Position numbers and translations under genes: made by a program | Shown here: positions 46,258 through 59,600 of the stretch, one piece after another | Layout of the letters: every line of letters starts with the position of its first letter | Position numbering within the stretch: position 1 is the stretch's first letter | The notes under the pieces: model-generated | What the model saw: only the letters and a program-made list of their open reading frames with translations | What the model was told of the DNA's origin: nothing | Databases searched by the model: none | Origin: Echinometra lucunter | Taxonomy: Eukaryota > Echinodermata > Echinoidea > Camarodonta > Echinometridae | Direction: 5' to 3' | DNA length: 64,000 nucleotides | Assembly: GCA_029962745.1 (NCBI GenBank) | Contig: CM057151.1 | Location: forward strand, 3,840,262 to 3,904,261

Positions 46258-49200
46258 GAGGAAACTGAATGAGTGAAGAACTGGACATTTCATTTGAATG
46301 GACTAGATGGTCGGTTTGAAGACACATTCTGCCATTCAGCCACTTGTGGCTGTAACATATTGCATCTCAAGTGCAGTTTAGATACGTATGATAAGCGCAT
46401 GCTAGCAAGAGATATGTGAGGAGACCTTGAACCGCTAGTGGACTCCCACCATGGAAAACTGGTGTTAGGTGGATACACATGTATGTAAAGATAGCAGACA
46501 TGTTCATCAGTGATTTGTACGAGGCAGCAAAGAAGAACCCTGTTTTGAAACTGTAAGATCAGTTTCCTGAGCGACGAAATGCCAGGAACTCTTTAAAAGT
46601 GCTTTCAAGTAAAATTTGCGGGGGGAAATCTGATAGTTTTGTTTTTAAGGGAGTTGGTATGAATACACAACATTTGTTTTGGTAAGAATTTGTTAACATT
46701 GAGACAAAGAAATGTAAGCCTGACAATACAGAATTTCTAAGCAATTCCTGTTCTTTTCAGAATTATTCTTGTCTGTCGAGTGTCAGCTCTATTATGTAGT
46801 GCACTGTGTACATGTATCAAAGTAAAATTATCAGCCTAAGTTCAAACTTATTCCAGATGAAATATTTCAGGAAATCCAGGTTTGTTGTAATGCAGTTACT
46901 CCACATTCTTGCAAATTGCAATTGCTGTGTCACATATCCTTCCTTGCAGAAAAGCATGAAAGAACAATTTTTTTTCTGCTTTCTGTGTATGTGTACATAG
47001 GAATATATGGTAACCTGTAGGAATTTTTTTTTTTTTTTTGGGGGGGGAAGACTTTAGTGTAATATTGTTTGACAGTCCCTGAAATCTTTACAAATGGAAA
47101 ACAAATGAATACCAGTAATGTGATTGAAACCTTAATATGATTTCTTCCCACCTCATTCTGCTTTTTTCATATGTCAGAAATACAGTCTGCATAACATGTG
47201 GACTAGTGCTTTTGATCACTCTCCGAAATGTGTAGTTCATATGGTTTTGAGAACGATCTTGAAGATGAACAGATTGATACAGAAAACACACCATAGCTAT
47301 CAAGATGTGGAGTAATCAATCAATGATGGCACATCTATAGAGACATTAACATTTCTTGAATTTTTTTAAGTGTTGCTTTTATTATGAATGTAATGTGAAC
47401 ACAAAAGATAAGTTCATGATAAAGAATAGCTTCTATGTTATAAAAAACATAATTGCTTAAGATGTTACTAATGATGTCATCACTACCTATATACATGTCA
47501 TTTTCCTTTAAGGAAGGAGACTCGAGTCTGAGAACACTTAGGATTCTATCAATTTGAAATGCTGTATCACAATTCAGTTGTCTCCGGTGGGTTTCTGTAA
47601 AGTTTAACCTGTATTACAAGTGTAAATTTCTAATCTACTGCAAGGTGTCCTATATCCTATAATCCTGAGATACATGTACGGTACAAGTCATGATGCCTAT
47701 CATATTGAAGCGTGGTAAAAAAACAGTGTACATGCATTTTATGTCCTTGCGACGACTTGGTTCATTTTCATGAGAAATGCACACAACTGTACAAACAAGA
47801 GTAATATTAAACTATTTTATGAGAAAATTCCTTGCCTGTGAGCTAATATTGTCATTTACAAGTGCATCACTTTCTTAAGACTTTTTAGAGAACATATTTA
47901 GCCGCTGATCTCTACCACTGGATATGTCGACACCCTCCATTGTTGATACAAGTGGTTACCAGGATAGTAATTACACAACAGTTTCACATTTCTAGATTTA
48001 TAGAATCAAATCATTCAGCATTGTGAAATCTGTTACAGCAATTAATTGTACAGATGATATAATACAATCTAATGCACTATTATAGGGCTTATTCCAGTAA
48101 CCATGGATACTTAGTTCAATTTTTCCATCAGGTGCCCCAAAGGCCCCCTTGTGCACACCTTATGGATTTGATGTAAGTACATTGGCCACTGTGCTTAGCA
48201 TACCATCTTTTGGAGCAAGCTTGATTCCAGCAGTGGAGATCAATGATTTCAGCAGTTGTCCATACCATCAGAATTTATTGACTACGCTAAGAAAAATGCA
48301 CATAATGCAGTATTTTTTTCCTTTACAAGTTACTACCAAATCTTATGAGACAACTGCAACTACAAGATAAGATTTTTTGCACTATTCATTGCATCAAAAC
48401 TGAATTCTAAGTTGACACTGTTCAGCTGGTGGATCTTTCTTGTGGCAGCCAATAAAATTCAAATCTGACAAAATTATCAGTCCAGATTTCCGCAAATTTA
48501 CAATGAATGCCACCTCACAAAATTGTGAGAGATAAAGTTTGTTGACGGCTGTGCAAATGAAAATGCCAATAAACATTCACGATTCATGCAATTACTTTGA
48601 ATGTGCCCATTCATGTGAAAATGATGACAGATGCAACAAACACTCGAAAAATTTACATTTGTAAGCATTCCTTTCACTAAGTGAAGATATATAGACATAA
48701 TTAGAAAAGTTCTGGGTAGAGATTATTGCCACGAAGTATCGATATGTCATCTCCTTATATGACAATATCAATACATGTATATATACAGTGATTGTACCAT
48801 TAAAGCAAGACATCATTAACAGGAGTTCAACCTGCACCATCAAAAAGAAAGATGCTAAGAAGTACCGAGTACTGATTTGTCAATTAACTGTGAGCAATGA
48901 GTTTCCTTGTGTAAGGAGAATCAATGGGCAAGTCCAAGATATCTTTTGCTTGTAATCATGCAACTGTGAACATAACTTGACATAAAAATACCATTTTCCT
49001 TGATATTTTGTCTGATTCAAGATTTCTTTAGCATGATCAGCTTGATACAGTAGTAGCATGTATTTGGTAATGAATGGAACTAAATAACATGGACTTGCCC
49101 CATTACATAAAGCACCACACTCCAGCATGCACTATAATATCTATGAACTTCACTTTCATTCACTTTTTTTAAAGTCCTATGATTGGTAAAGTACTAAAAT

Positions 49201-49679
49201 AATCAAAGAAATCAATCATAAATGTATAGTAATGCAATAATAATGCCACTTAGTATGAAAATAAGGTAACAGAACAAAATAATCTGATTAACATGAATTA
49301 AGACATACTGTATTATATAGAGTACTAACTAAAAATGGAAGGAAAAAATATAATACCATCATGAGTCAATGGCTGCAGCCATCATACAATACATGTTTAT
49401 TGTAAAATGAAAGTTTTAAGCAAGGAAATAATAGAGTCATTTACCTAGAATTTACATTCATGGGATAAATTGCTAAAATGTGAAAATTAATGGTTTGGCA
49501 CAAATAAGGTGATCCTTTTTTCAAGGAACTGAACATTTTTTTCAAAATGCTTATGTGACAAGTCATGCAATAGGTCTACCCTTCAGTAAATGATCATTTC
49601 CATTTAGGATCAGCAAATAATTAGTAAAAATGACAAGCTGATACACCATGACAACCTAAGAGGACATGAAAAAAAGGAA
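46258..49679. other. Tail-to-tail spacer between PRPF18 and RAD18
   Basis: No conserved coding exon is visible in 3.4 kb. The PRPF18 3' untranslated region must begin here, but no single AATAAA is obvious close to the stop. For RAD18 a minus-strand AATAAA is at 49396-49401, 280 bp past its stop. A T-run followed by a G-run lies at 47024-47047. Otherwise AT-rich unique sequence. Confidence 0.55.
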
Positions 49680-52600
49680 CTAGTCTGCTGAGGTTTTTCC
49701 CCTCTTTCTTGACCTCGTCAACCTGGTCTCCTTCCCTGCTCCGCTCCCATCACCCTCTGGGACGACCTCTGGTTTGCGCTTCCTGCGACCAATGCCCTTT
49801 GGTTTCTTGGCTTTTACTGCCTCTGGGCTGCATCAAAAACAAATCCAAATACACAAATTAATGTAAAGCTAAGTATATCAGTCAAAATTGGTTCACAAGC
49901 ATCACATATGGAATGAAATGACCTGTACATGCAATGCAAATGCAATCAACAATGATACACATACATTGATTTTAACCTAATTGAACACTGAATTTTCTAA
50001 TTCCGATGAGCTTAATACTGGGACCACTTCAGTCAAGTTAGTGTAGTTAAAAATTATGTTTTAAAGATGTACAGATCAAAACTGCACTATTTATCTATTT
50101 CTAATGGTAAATATATTTTGAATTATATGTATTGCACCTTGAGCACTCCACAGAGTGGATGCGGCACTATATAAGTTACATTTATTATCATTATTATCAT
50201 TATCATTATTATCATTATTCATTATTATTATTATTGTGATCATCAGTTTCGTTGCTCATTCAATGTAATTTTGAAGGATTTCTTAAATGGGGGGAATTCT
50301 TCAAACTAAAAGCATATGAGATATGAAATGCACAATTTTTCGGAGGTTGCTTTGAAATGAGCAAAAATTTTCCCGCTCACCCCAACTGAACATATCAAAT
50401 TATCAGTATCATATATTCATGAGAGTTTTTTTCTTTCAAGTATAATACAGATATGAATAAACTCTAAAAGACCCAATCTTTTGGGTTAGCAGATAGATGT
50501 ATAAATTTTCAAGAGCCCATTGACACATTTTTTTGTACTTGAAATTTACTTACCTCTCTGGTATACAATTGAATTCCCCTGGAGAAGGCACATCTCCATG
50601 ACTACCAGCATCACTGAAGGACTGAAGATAAGGATCAAACAAGGGTGACACAATTAATGGACTGGTTCTATTGCACATTCACTGCACTCAATTTCTTATA
50701 CTAATCAATTTTCTTTCTTCTCTTGGCAGACTTTTCATTATGTTTTCTTCATTCTAACTCAGAGTAGAGGAATGATTTCTCATTATCCACAATCCAAGTA
50801 TAATCTTGGTGATGTTATTTTGTGTAAAAGCCAGTCCATTAAGTGACCAATTCACATAATGATGTTAACATCACACAATGGTTTTAAATTTGAGGATGTG
50901 GTTCAGGAACTGTTTAGCTATGAAGCCATGGACTGGAGTGGTATACTTCCAGTCATAGATTCTGGAAAGATTACAGTACAATTGGTATATACCGGTGCAT
51001 GGAATAATGTGGGACCAGCATAATTCTGTTCTCACAATTAAATTTGTTAACCCTTCACAATTTAATTTGTTTGAGCAGTAGCATTGTTGGGAGCTCTGTT
51101 ACACCATAGTGCAGTAGAGTATATTTACATAGTGACTGCGCTATATAAATGGTCTAATTATTATTATTATTTTAAAAAATAAAAAAAAAAGACATTGGAT
51201 TTTACTCTTTACTATTACTATTTCTACGAAACAGATGTAGACCTGCTTTAGGATACTTTGTTGAATACCAGTTACTGATGCATGCAAGAAGAAAATATAT
51301 CCAATGGGAGAAGGAAAAGAAGGAATTACCTCTAAAGTAACCAGACTGCTTCCTTCTGAGACTGTATCAATATCTTTGAGTAGCATAGCATTGGGAGGAG
51401 AAGGCACAGAGCTGGATGGAGCAGATTCTTTTTCTTTATCTACCTTCATTGTATCTATTCCTAATGTAAGAACACAGAGAAAACAAATTAAAATGCAATA
51501 CTCATACATGTAAATGCATAATGGATATCAGGGGAGCGTTTCATGAAGAGTTTTGTCGGTGAAAATCACCGACAAATGTTATAAGCTACTGAAAATACTC
51601 GCATCTGATTGGCTGAAAGCAAATTAGTCAGTGAAAACCACCGACTAATTGTTTCATGAACTGCGTCCCAGAATTCTATTACCAAGCTCAGAGAAATAAA
51701 AACTGTATAACCATGATTTTGCTACAGAGAAATAACAATTTGACAATATAAATCTAAATGATCTCTCATACAAGGGCATTCTAAATGCAACAGATATGAC
51801 TTAATAATGGGAATTAAATGGACAAGTTAAAAGCAAAGTAACTTGAAAAACTTTTTGTTGCAACAACCACAACAAATGAGCACACTTCATGTTAATCAAG
51901 TTCAGTAAAGTGGATCATATGTCATTTTGTCAGTATGATTAAAGTTGAAGCAAATAAGAACAGGTGTATTACCATCACTCTCTGTCTGCATGGTAGATGG
52001 ACCCGAGCGAGCCTTTCCGCTACTGCTTCCAACAGAGCACTGACCAAAGACAGGGCTCACCTCATCCTCAGTTATATCCATCTGTTCCTCAGAGTTCTCA
52101 TCCATTTTGATTGCCATGACAAAATTCTCATCCAATGGAATCTCCTCCCTATTCTCATTTTGTGTTTTCTCGACATTGGTTTCATCCTCACTCTGAGACA
52201 AGACCCCTTTATCTGTGGTATTACTGGTAATGTCTTTGGTAGAGTCAGCAAAGTATTTGCTTTTCTTCAGTTTGAGTCTGCACATTTTACGACCATCTAG
52301 TTTCCTAGCAACCATATCACTGTCTTCTGTTGGCATGTCATTTTCCACTGGGACTGCATCAGAGTCATTTGTGTTGTCAGCTTGATCAAATGGTGCTTCA
52401 TTTTGCTTCACGTTCACAGTTACTTCTTTAAAACTTGATTGTTCCTTCTGGTCTGAATGACCCCCAGTCATATCATCACACACAGTATCCTTTCCTACTG
52501 TCTCAACTCCGCTGATGGTTATAGATGTTCCTGGCATAGTCTCATCTGCAGGTACTTGAGCTACATTGTTTACTAAAGGAAGTTTAGGGCCTGACTGTTC

Positions 52601-55600
52601 TTTTTCTTCTGCTTTCCCTGCCTTCTTGGATTTCTGGATGCATTCTTTGGTGTTTTTGATAAGGTCACGGAAATGTGAACCATGTGATTTCACTGAAAAA
52701 AAGGGAGAAAGGAATTCAATGGAATACAGCTGCAAATACTTCGAATAGTGAAATCTCATTTTGTCGTTTAAAAATTGAACGTAAGATAAAGTGTTCATCA
52801 ATTAGAGCAAGCCATTAGCCATGCAGTCACTGAAATCTCCATCTCCATCAGTTGCAGTTTAATACAGGAGCATTACTGGGGATGACAAAATATACATACC
52901 CAGGCTTTCCAAATTAAAATAAGCATAAAAAATGGATCATCACCATCATTAGGTTTAGATTTATTTTGGAACAGCTTTATGAATAACAATGAGTAAAGAG
53001 TTATTTTGGATATTCTCAATTTACTGGAAATCTGCCAACATAACATCAAGTCAAGAGTGTTTAACTACAGGGGTGGATTCAGTACAATACATGTGAAAAT
53101 GCTGAGGACTCTTTATTCAGGTAAAACAGACACCAGAAAAAGCTTACCCCCCCCCCTCCCCCTTTGAAATTCTGGATCTGGCCCTGAACTAGTTTAATTT
53201 ACAATTAGGATATAGAACCCTTCCAAAAGAAAGAGAGCGAGAGAGAGAGAGAGAGACAGAAAGAATTTTGTTATTACATTTACATTCATCACTCACATAC
53301 ATGACTTATGCCAAACAATCCCAAATACTCACTATACTCCTCCTGTGCTTTGGCTATTTCATCTTCGGGAAGTGATCTTGTTACTTTCAATCTCTGGGAG
53401 ATGGAATGAAATGAAGTATTGAACATTTTATTTTCATCACTTCTCGGCTCTCCATTTTCCTGTAATATTACACCGTAACTGCAACTAATATTATCATATT
53501 ACCATGAGATATAATACCCATTCGTGACAGAGGTCCACATTTTGTGGTTTGGCCTAATATCTTTTGATGCAAGCCCTAAAAATCATACCAAATACATGAG
53601 CAGAAAGAGCAAAAAATTCGACACAAACTGTGCCCATTTTGGTTGCATCAATATTCGTTGTTTGATGCTGAAAATTTTTTAAAGGAAAATAAGCATTAAA
53701 ATCCTTAAATTGGCAATGTGATAGAAAGTCTAAAATCACCGTTTTCCCCTGCAAATTGGCAACTTTTTGACTTCTCATAATTTCTGTCAAGTTTTATACA
53801 TTGCAGATACATGACGTTTTATAAGAAAAATGTAGCAATAAAATAAAAATGTTGGTGTTGCCAATTTGAAGAATAAAAGCTGATCAAATTAGGCTTTAAA
53901 TAATTCCTGTCACAAATAGGTTAAGTTGCTGGAAGGGCACAATCACTATCAATAGCAGTTTGCAAGGCTATATCTTTCTACAGTACCACTTATCACATAT
54001 ATAAATGTAAATTGTGAATAAAACTGGAACAAAGAACTGAGGACCATACATAATTATTCTACTACAGTACTGACATAAAGGTCTTTTTGTCAAAGTAACT
54101 TCCACAACCTACACCTTAGTACAAAAAAAAAAATTACTGAGAATCTACCCATTTCATTACTTCATGGCAATTGTTCGTAAATGGAAGTCACGAAACAAAC
54201 CCTATTCAAATTCCCCGTAATAATGTATTTGAGCGTTACAAAACTGACAAAGAATTTGGGGTCCAAAAACGACATGGAAAGCCAGATCATAAGTTTGTTC
54301 TTATAGAGCACATTTAATGACCACAGGCACTCTTCATGCACTAATCCTTTTTTTTTAAATAAATGGCACAAAACAAGGTTATGGAGTAAGGACTACCATA
54401 CTATTGAGACCCATACTTGTACAAAAAAGAGCAGTTCAGTCCTGCATGAGTTTAAAAAAACATAAAGAAAATTTACCATTATCTTGAAAACATAACACCC
54501 TTGGGGCATCCAAGGATTGCAGATGCATAAAAAAAACATTTTAACAGGATGACCCACCTGCTCAGTATGGATAGGATTAGGTTGTGACTTGAGTTTATCA
54601 ATCTTGTTGAATTCCTTCACAATGGTGTCAACAGGCATTGGATTACTTGAATCACATTGGGCATTGTACATCAAGGTGAACTCCAAGAGACGCTTGTTCA
54701 GAACCTGTGGGTTAGAATGAGTTAAAAATTTATTTTCAATTCATTTGCAGATATGAAACCTTTAAAAAAAAGTTAATGAATCATATTACAATAACAGATG
54801 TTATTTATATTAGCATGGTTATGGTACAATCAGGCTAATTTGATAATATTAAACTTGATTGCGGGGATTCCCAGGTACTGCAACTTTCACATTTCTGGTA
54901 ATTGTGATGTAAGCTCCCTTTGTAACATAAATCCTTCATCATCACAAATGCCAGCCAAAAACAAAATAAACATAGCAGTTTACATTATGTTAAATAACAG
55001 CTACTGGGATCTTCTTTTGTTTACAAGTACTTTATGCAACTTACATTTAAAAAACGAGAAGAGAATATTGATTCATACATTTGCTTTTCTTGTTAAATAG
55101 CATCTACATGTACTCTGACTTTTCTTTTTTATATAACTTTATGCACTATATGTTCACATAAAACGAACAGAATATTGATTCATATCAATGAAATTCAATA
55201 AATACAATACTATGATACATGCACCGAGACAAAATAAAACCCTCCAATCAACATTATTTACAGGGATTATCTCTTACCGATCTGTTTCCCTGAGTATTAA
55301 GTCCATGTTCTCTAAGCTTCTTTCTCATCTCCTTATCTGACAGCAAACTGGACACAATCTTAGGGAGAGGCTTCCGTTTAGGGATTCTGTTCATACAAAT
55401 TCAATTGAAGAAATAGTAAAAAATAACCTTAACCAAACACTATACCAAACCTGTGGGGGGTGGGTGGGAGGTTACACACCTAATTAAGGTATATCGGGGT
55501 GTGCCGCTCTAATGGGTTGCTTTTTTGCAAGAAATCCCTAAACATGGGGTATGGTTTGTGCCGGAAAATCTCTAAACATGCCCCCACTTTTTTAAACATG

Positions 55601-56630
55601 GCTAACTTTATTGTTCAGAATGATATTGTCACTAAAGTACACACCCGAGAAGCAAACCTTAACTCTAACCCAAACCCTAACCTAATCACCTATCAGAACC
55701 ATGAACATAAATGACCCTATCTTTGACTAATGCCAAAGCCTATGTCACCAGCAAGTTCTATGCTATGAAGGCTCTACCAAGATTGACATAAATACCATAC
55801 TATACACCAACATATAGAAATTAATTCATGTCATCCAATTCAAAAACAATTTTTAATTGATGCAGACTGGGTTTACATCATGTAGGTCCAGTCGGAATTT
55901 TTAAAAAATATTTTGTTTTGATGCAGATTGAGTTCACATCATCAAAGTTACATTGGAAAACAATTTTCTTTGTTTGTTGATGCAGATTGAGTTCAGATAA
56001 TTAAGGTCAATTCAGAGCTATAGACAAGAAATTATTCTATTTCTATCAAAATGACGGAGAGTAATACTTCTCTTTTCTAACCTTCTTTTGGCTTCTTTCT
56101 CTTCACTCTTGGTGAGACAGGAATCAAGATGAACATTGATGTGCTTGGATGAAATAGGAACTCCACATACTGGACAGTCCACTGTTCATATTCGAATAAA
56201 AAAAAATGACAAGACATAGTACAGGAATAGGGAATGTCAGCTGTGTGTGTACAAAATAAAATTTATTTAGCATAAATTTTCCACATATGAAAACCAATGC
56301 ACATGAGCACCAAAAATAAGAATAAGATTTGACCTTTGGAGTAGTTTATCTTTACTTGGTTATGAACTATAAAATGACTAGGATCCAGTATGTAGTTAAA
56401 ACGATGGTGTTAATCCTCATGCTTTGTTAGTAGCTCTACACTGAGGTAGTGGTCATGTTTTAGGATTTGTTCAAAACTTTTCTTAAAGAAAATGTGAGTT
56501 ATCAGATTACCAATTCCTTGAATTTGCTCTCTCCTTGTTTTACGTCATTGAATCCATATTAGTACAGTTCAAAATCTATTATCATTATTATTATGATTAT
56601 CATCATCATCATTACCATTATCATAATGAG

Positions 56631-56663
<33 letters not shown>

Positions 56664-59600
56664 CATCATTAGCATTATTATTAGCATCATCATTATTATT
56701 AAGCATTTGGCATCACCAGGGGAAAAGCGAACTTATTTACTGTGACCCTCAGGTCTCTCCTCCCAACATAAGTAATTCGGACAACAGATACTGCACAAAG
56801 TATCCACCAGAAAAGGGGCGCTCAAGGCACTTATATAAACTTTCTACATACAAAAACAAAAATATGCAAACGCTATTTCTCCACTCATTTTCTTACATAC
56901 CCTTTTCACTGCGTGTGACAGGTGTAACGCTCTTGTTGCCTGCTGGTTCCACACTTGGAGTTCCATGACTTGTTGAAGGCTTGGATGGTGTTACCGTGGA
57001 GAAAACATCTTCATCGCTGTGATCACCATCATCTGGTACCTGATATGTAGGATCAATGTTCTCCTCATTGGATCGGTTGAGTGCTGAAGATGAGCTAGCC
57101 CCAGTGGACGATTCAGACTGCATCGGTGGATCTTCTTCACTTGACGAGGCATGGGAGGAAATCTTATCAATGGTTTTCTGGTAGTTTGACCTTCTCTGTG
57201 GGAGTGTAGGAGAAGTAGGATACCAAAACATATTAGAATTCACACATGTACATCTAGTAATCCCAATTTCCTTCCAATCAGCACAACTGGTTGTTCATCT
57301 GATTCACACAGACTACGTGGTGTAAATTACATCTCTAGGTTTTAATGAAAAATTTGTTTGGCGATAGCAACAGGCTAACAATCGCTCGCCTTTCCTTCAT
57401 CGTACACTAACTTTCCTTCACATTAAGAATCTACTCAAATGTTTTTGTAACAGGTTTACTTTTGATATGTAGATTGTCAATGTCATGTGCACTTTTAGCA
57501 CAAAATAAAAAAACAAATAAAAAACACCTATTGAACAACATCACCTGTGCTTGTCTCCTAGGTGTCTCAACACTTGCTGTTTCTCCGGATTCCACTGTAA
57601 AGTCTTCATCACCAACACTGCTGAATTCCTTGAAGAAGGGGCTGCTTTTCTTCATCTTCTTTCCTCCTGACTGTTCCCTAGGAGGGCTCAGAATGGTCTC
57701 CTTGACAGTTTGCTTTCGTCCAGATGGTTCACTTTGTGGACTTAGTATAATACCTTTGTCAGATTTCTTGGCCTCTTCTTTACACAGTTTCAAAATCATA
57801 GGTCTGCAAAAGTGGAAATTAATATTTTTAAAACTAGCTATGGCATGTCTGAAATTTTCAAATACTAGTACCTATACCTAACAAGACACAAGATCTGTAC
57901 ATTCTCACACACACAAAAAAAGGTAGATGACTACATGGCATTGAATATTTGTACAACTTCCTTATTTCAATCGCATTTTAGTCTATGCTGTTATACAGTG
58001 CATAACAAAAGAGTATATCCCACCTTGACAACTTCTAATCTATAAAAGTATTATCTGTGTGACCCTGAAATTTGTGTCATAGTAAGGAGTGCCTAATATA
58101 CCGTCCGATTATTCCTTATTCATTAACTGTGCAGCCACAAATGACTGAATAGCAGGATTTCCAAAACATATTGTAAAAATCCTCTTGTATCAAGTTTGGG
58201 ATGAAGCAAATGAGCAATGAACATTAGTGAATTTAAGCCCTTATGTATTGTTATTTCAGTCTGAAAGCTACTGTGAGTTATTTAATTTCATTTTGTGCAC
58301 TTAGGTGGAAAACATGTAAGTGACATCTCAAATTCATGAAAATGTCTATTACAAGCAAAATTTATGATTCACTTTGTCATAAGACAAGCACAGCTTCATA
58401 AGCATCCCTTGTTTAAGGAAGGCTTGTTTATTGGAGTCTTCAAAATGGAGAAAGTTTATTTGTGAAGAAATCTTTTCATGGAAATTCTGGTTTCTTACAT
58501 TGGTTATCAATCCATATATCCTTCCCTGCATTTCCTAATTTTGTCAGGTCAGGAATCCTTTGAGTCATTCTGATTTAATATGAGAATGCACTTTAGGCAA
58601 GAGAATGGTGAAATGACTAATGAGCAGCATGTTTTAGATACATGTACTGTGATTCAAGAAATTATCAGGCTGTTTGAAATGAATTAACCTGTTCCATACG
58701 GGAACCCGGTGGCCCCTGTATTAAGTCTATGGGAATTACAGAATTCAGTAGTCAATGGGTTAACAATGATTAAGCTTAAAGATTATCCTATGAAATAAAA
58801 CATGGTCTCGTGAAAGCTCAGATAAATTGGGATACTTCAAACAATGAAATATGGGAATACAAAGCACAATTCAACTTTTGGGAGGATTTGAGACTATGAG
58901 TACACACGCATTTAGCTTGAACCGTATTTACCGCATCAGCCCAAACTTCGTATAAGCAGCATTTAATGACACTTTTTAAATGTCTGGTGCTCGGTCATAT
59001 GTGACAGGAAAGATATGAATATGGTATCTGTAGACAAAAAGCAAGTTACTATGCAATAAATCTAAAGGTCATATTCATCGCATATCTTTAAGCTGTAATC
59101 CTCTGTATTCCTACCTGACAGCTTTAAAATTGGTGACAAGCTCATCAAGAGTTCTGTTGTTACATAACTGTGATGCTTCGGCAGGTGTATTGCATGTGGG
59201 ACACTGGCTTTTGTAGTTCAAGAAACGACGGATGCACATGGAACAATCTGATTGAAAGACAATAATGAATTTTAACTATATTGTAGGGCTGGGCACATCG
59301 GGTATGTTTGAAATTCGGGTACCTGTCCCAATCTTGGGCGGGAACCCCATTTCCCGAAAATAAATGACACAGAAAATACATGATCTAAATCAGGGGTGGC
59401 CAACCTGCAGTCAGCGAGCAAGGGCATTCGTAATTCATTGATATTATTTAGCCGCTTAAAATTTGACAATTTGGGCATGTTTGTAGGGACACTTGGATCA
59501 TGTGTTTTCGGTTGTATCCTTTTCCTATCCTACCCATTTTCTGTGGCTCTCGGGCGGGACCCAGGTACCCGGGATTTAGTCACAGCCCTACTATATTGTT

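Noticed and set aside
53069..53190. Possible small hAT-like element (CAGGGGTGGATTCAG...CTGGATCTGGCCCTG)
   Set aside because: The ends pair only loosely and the flanking AACTA match is shorter than 8 bp; not strong enough to list as a feature.
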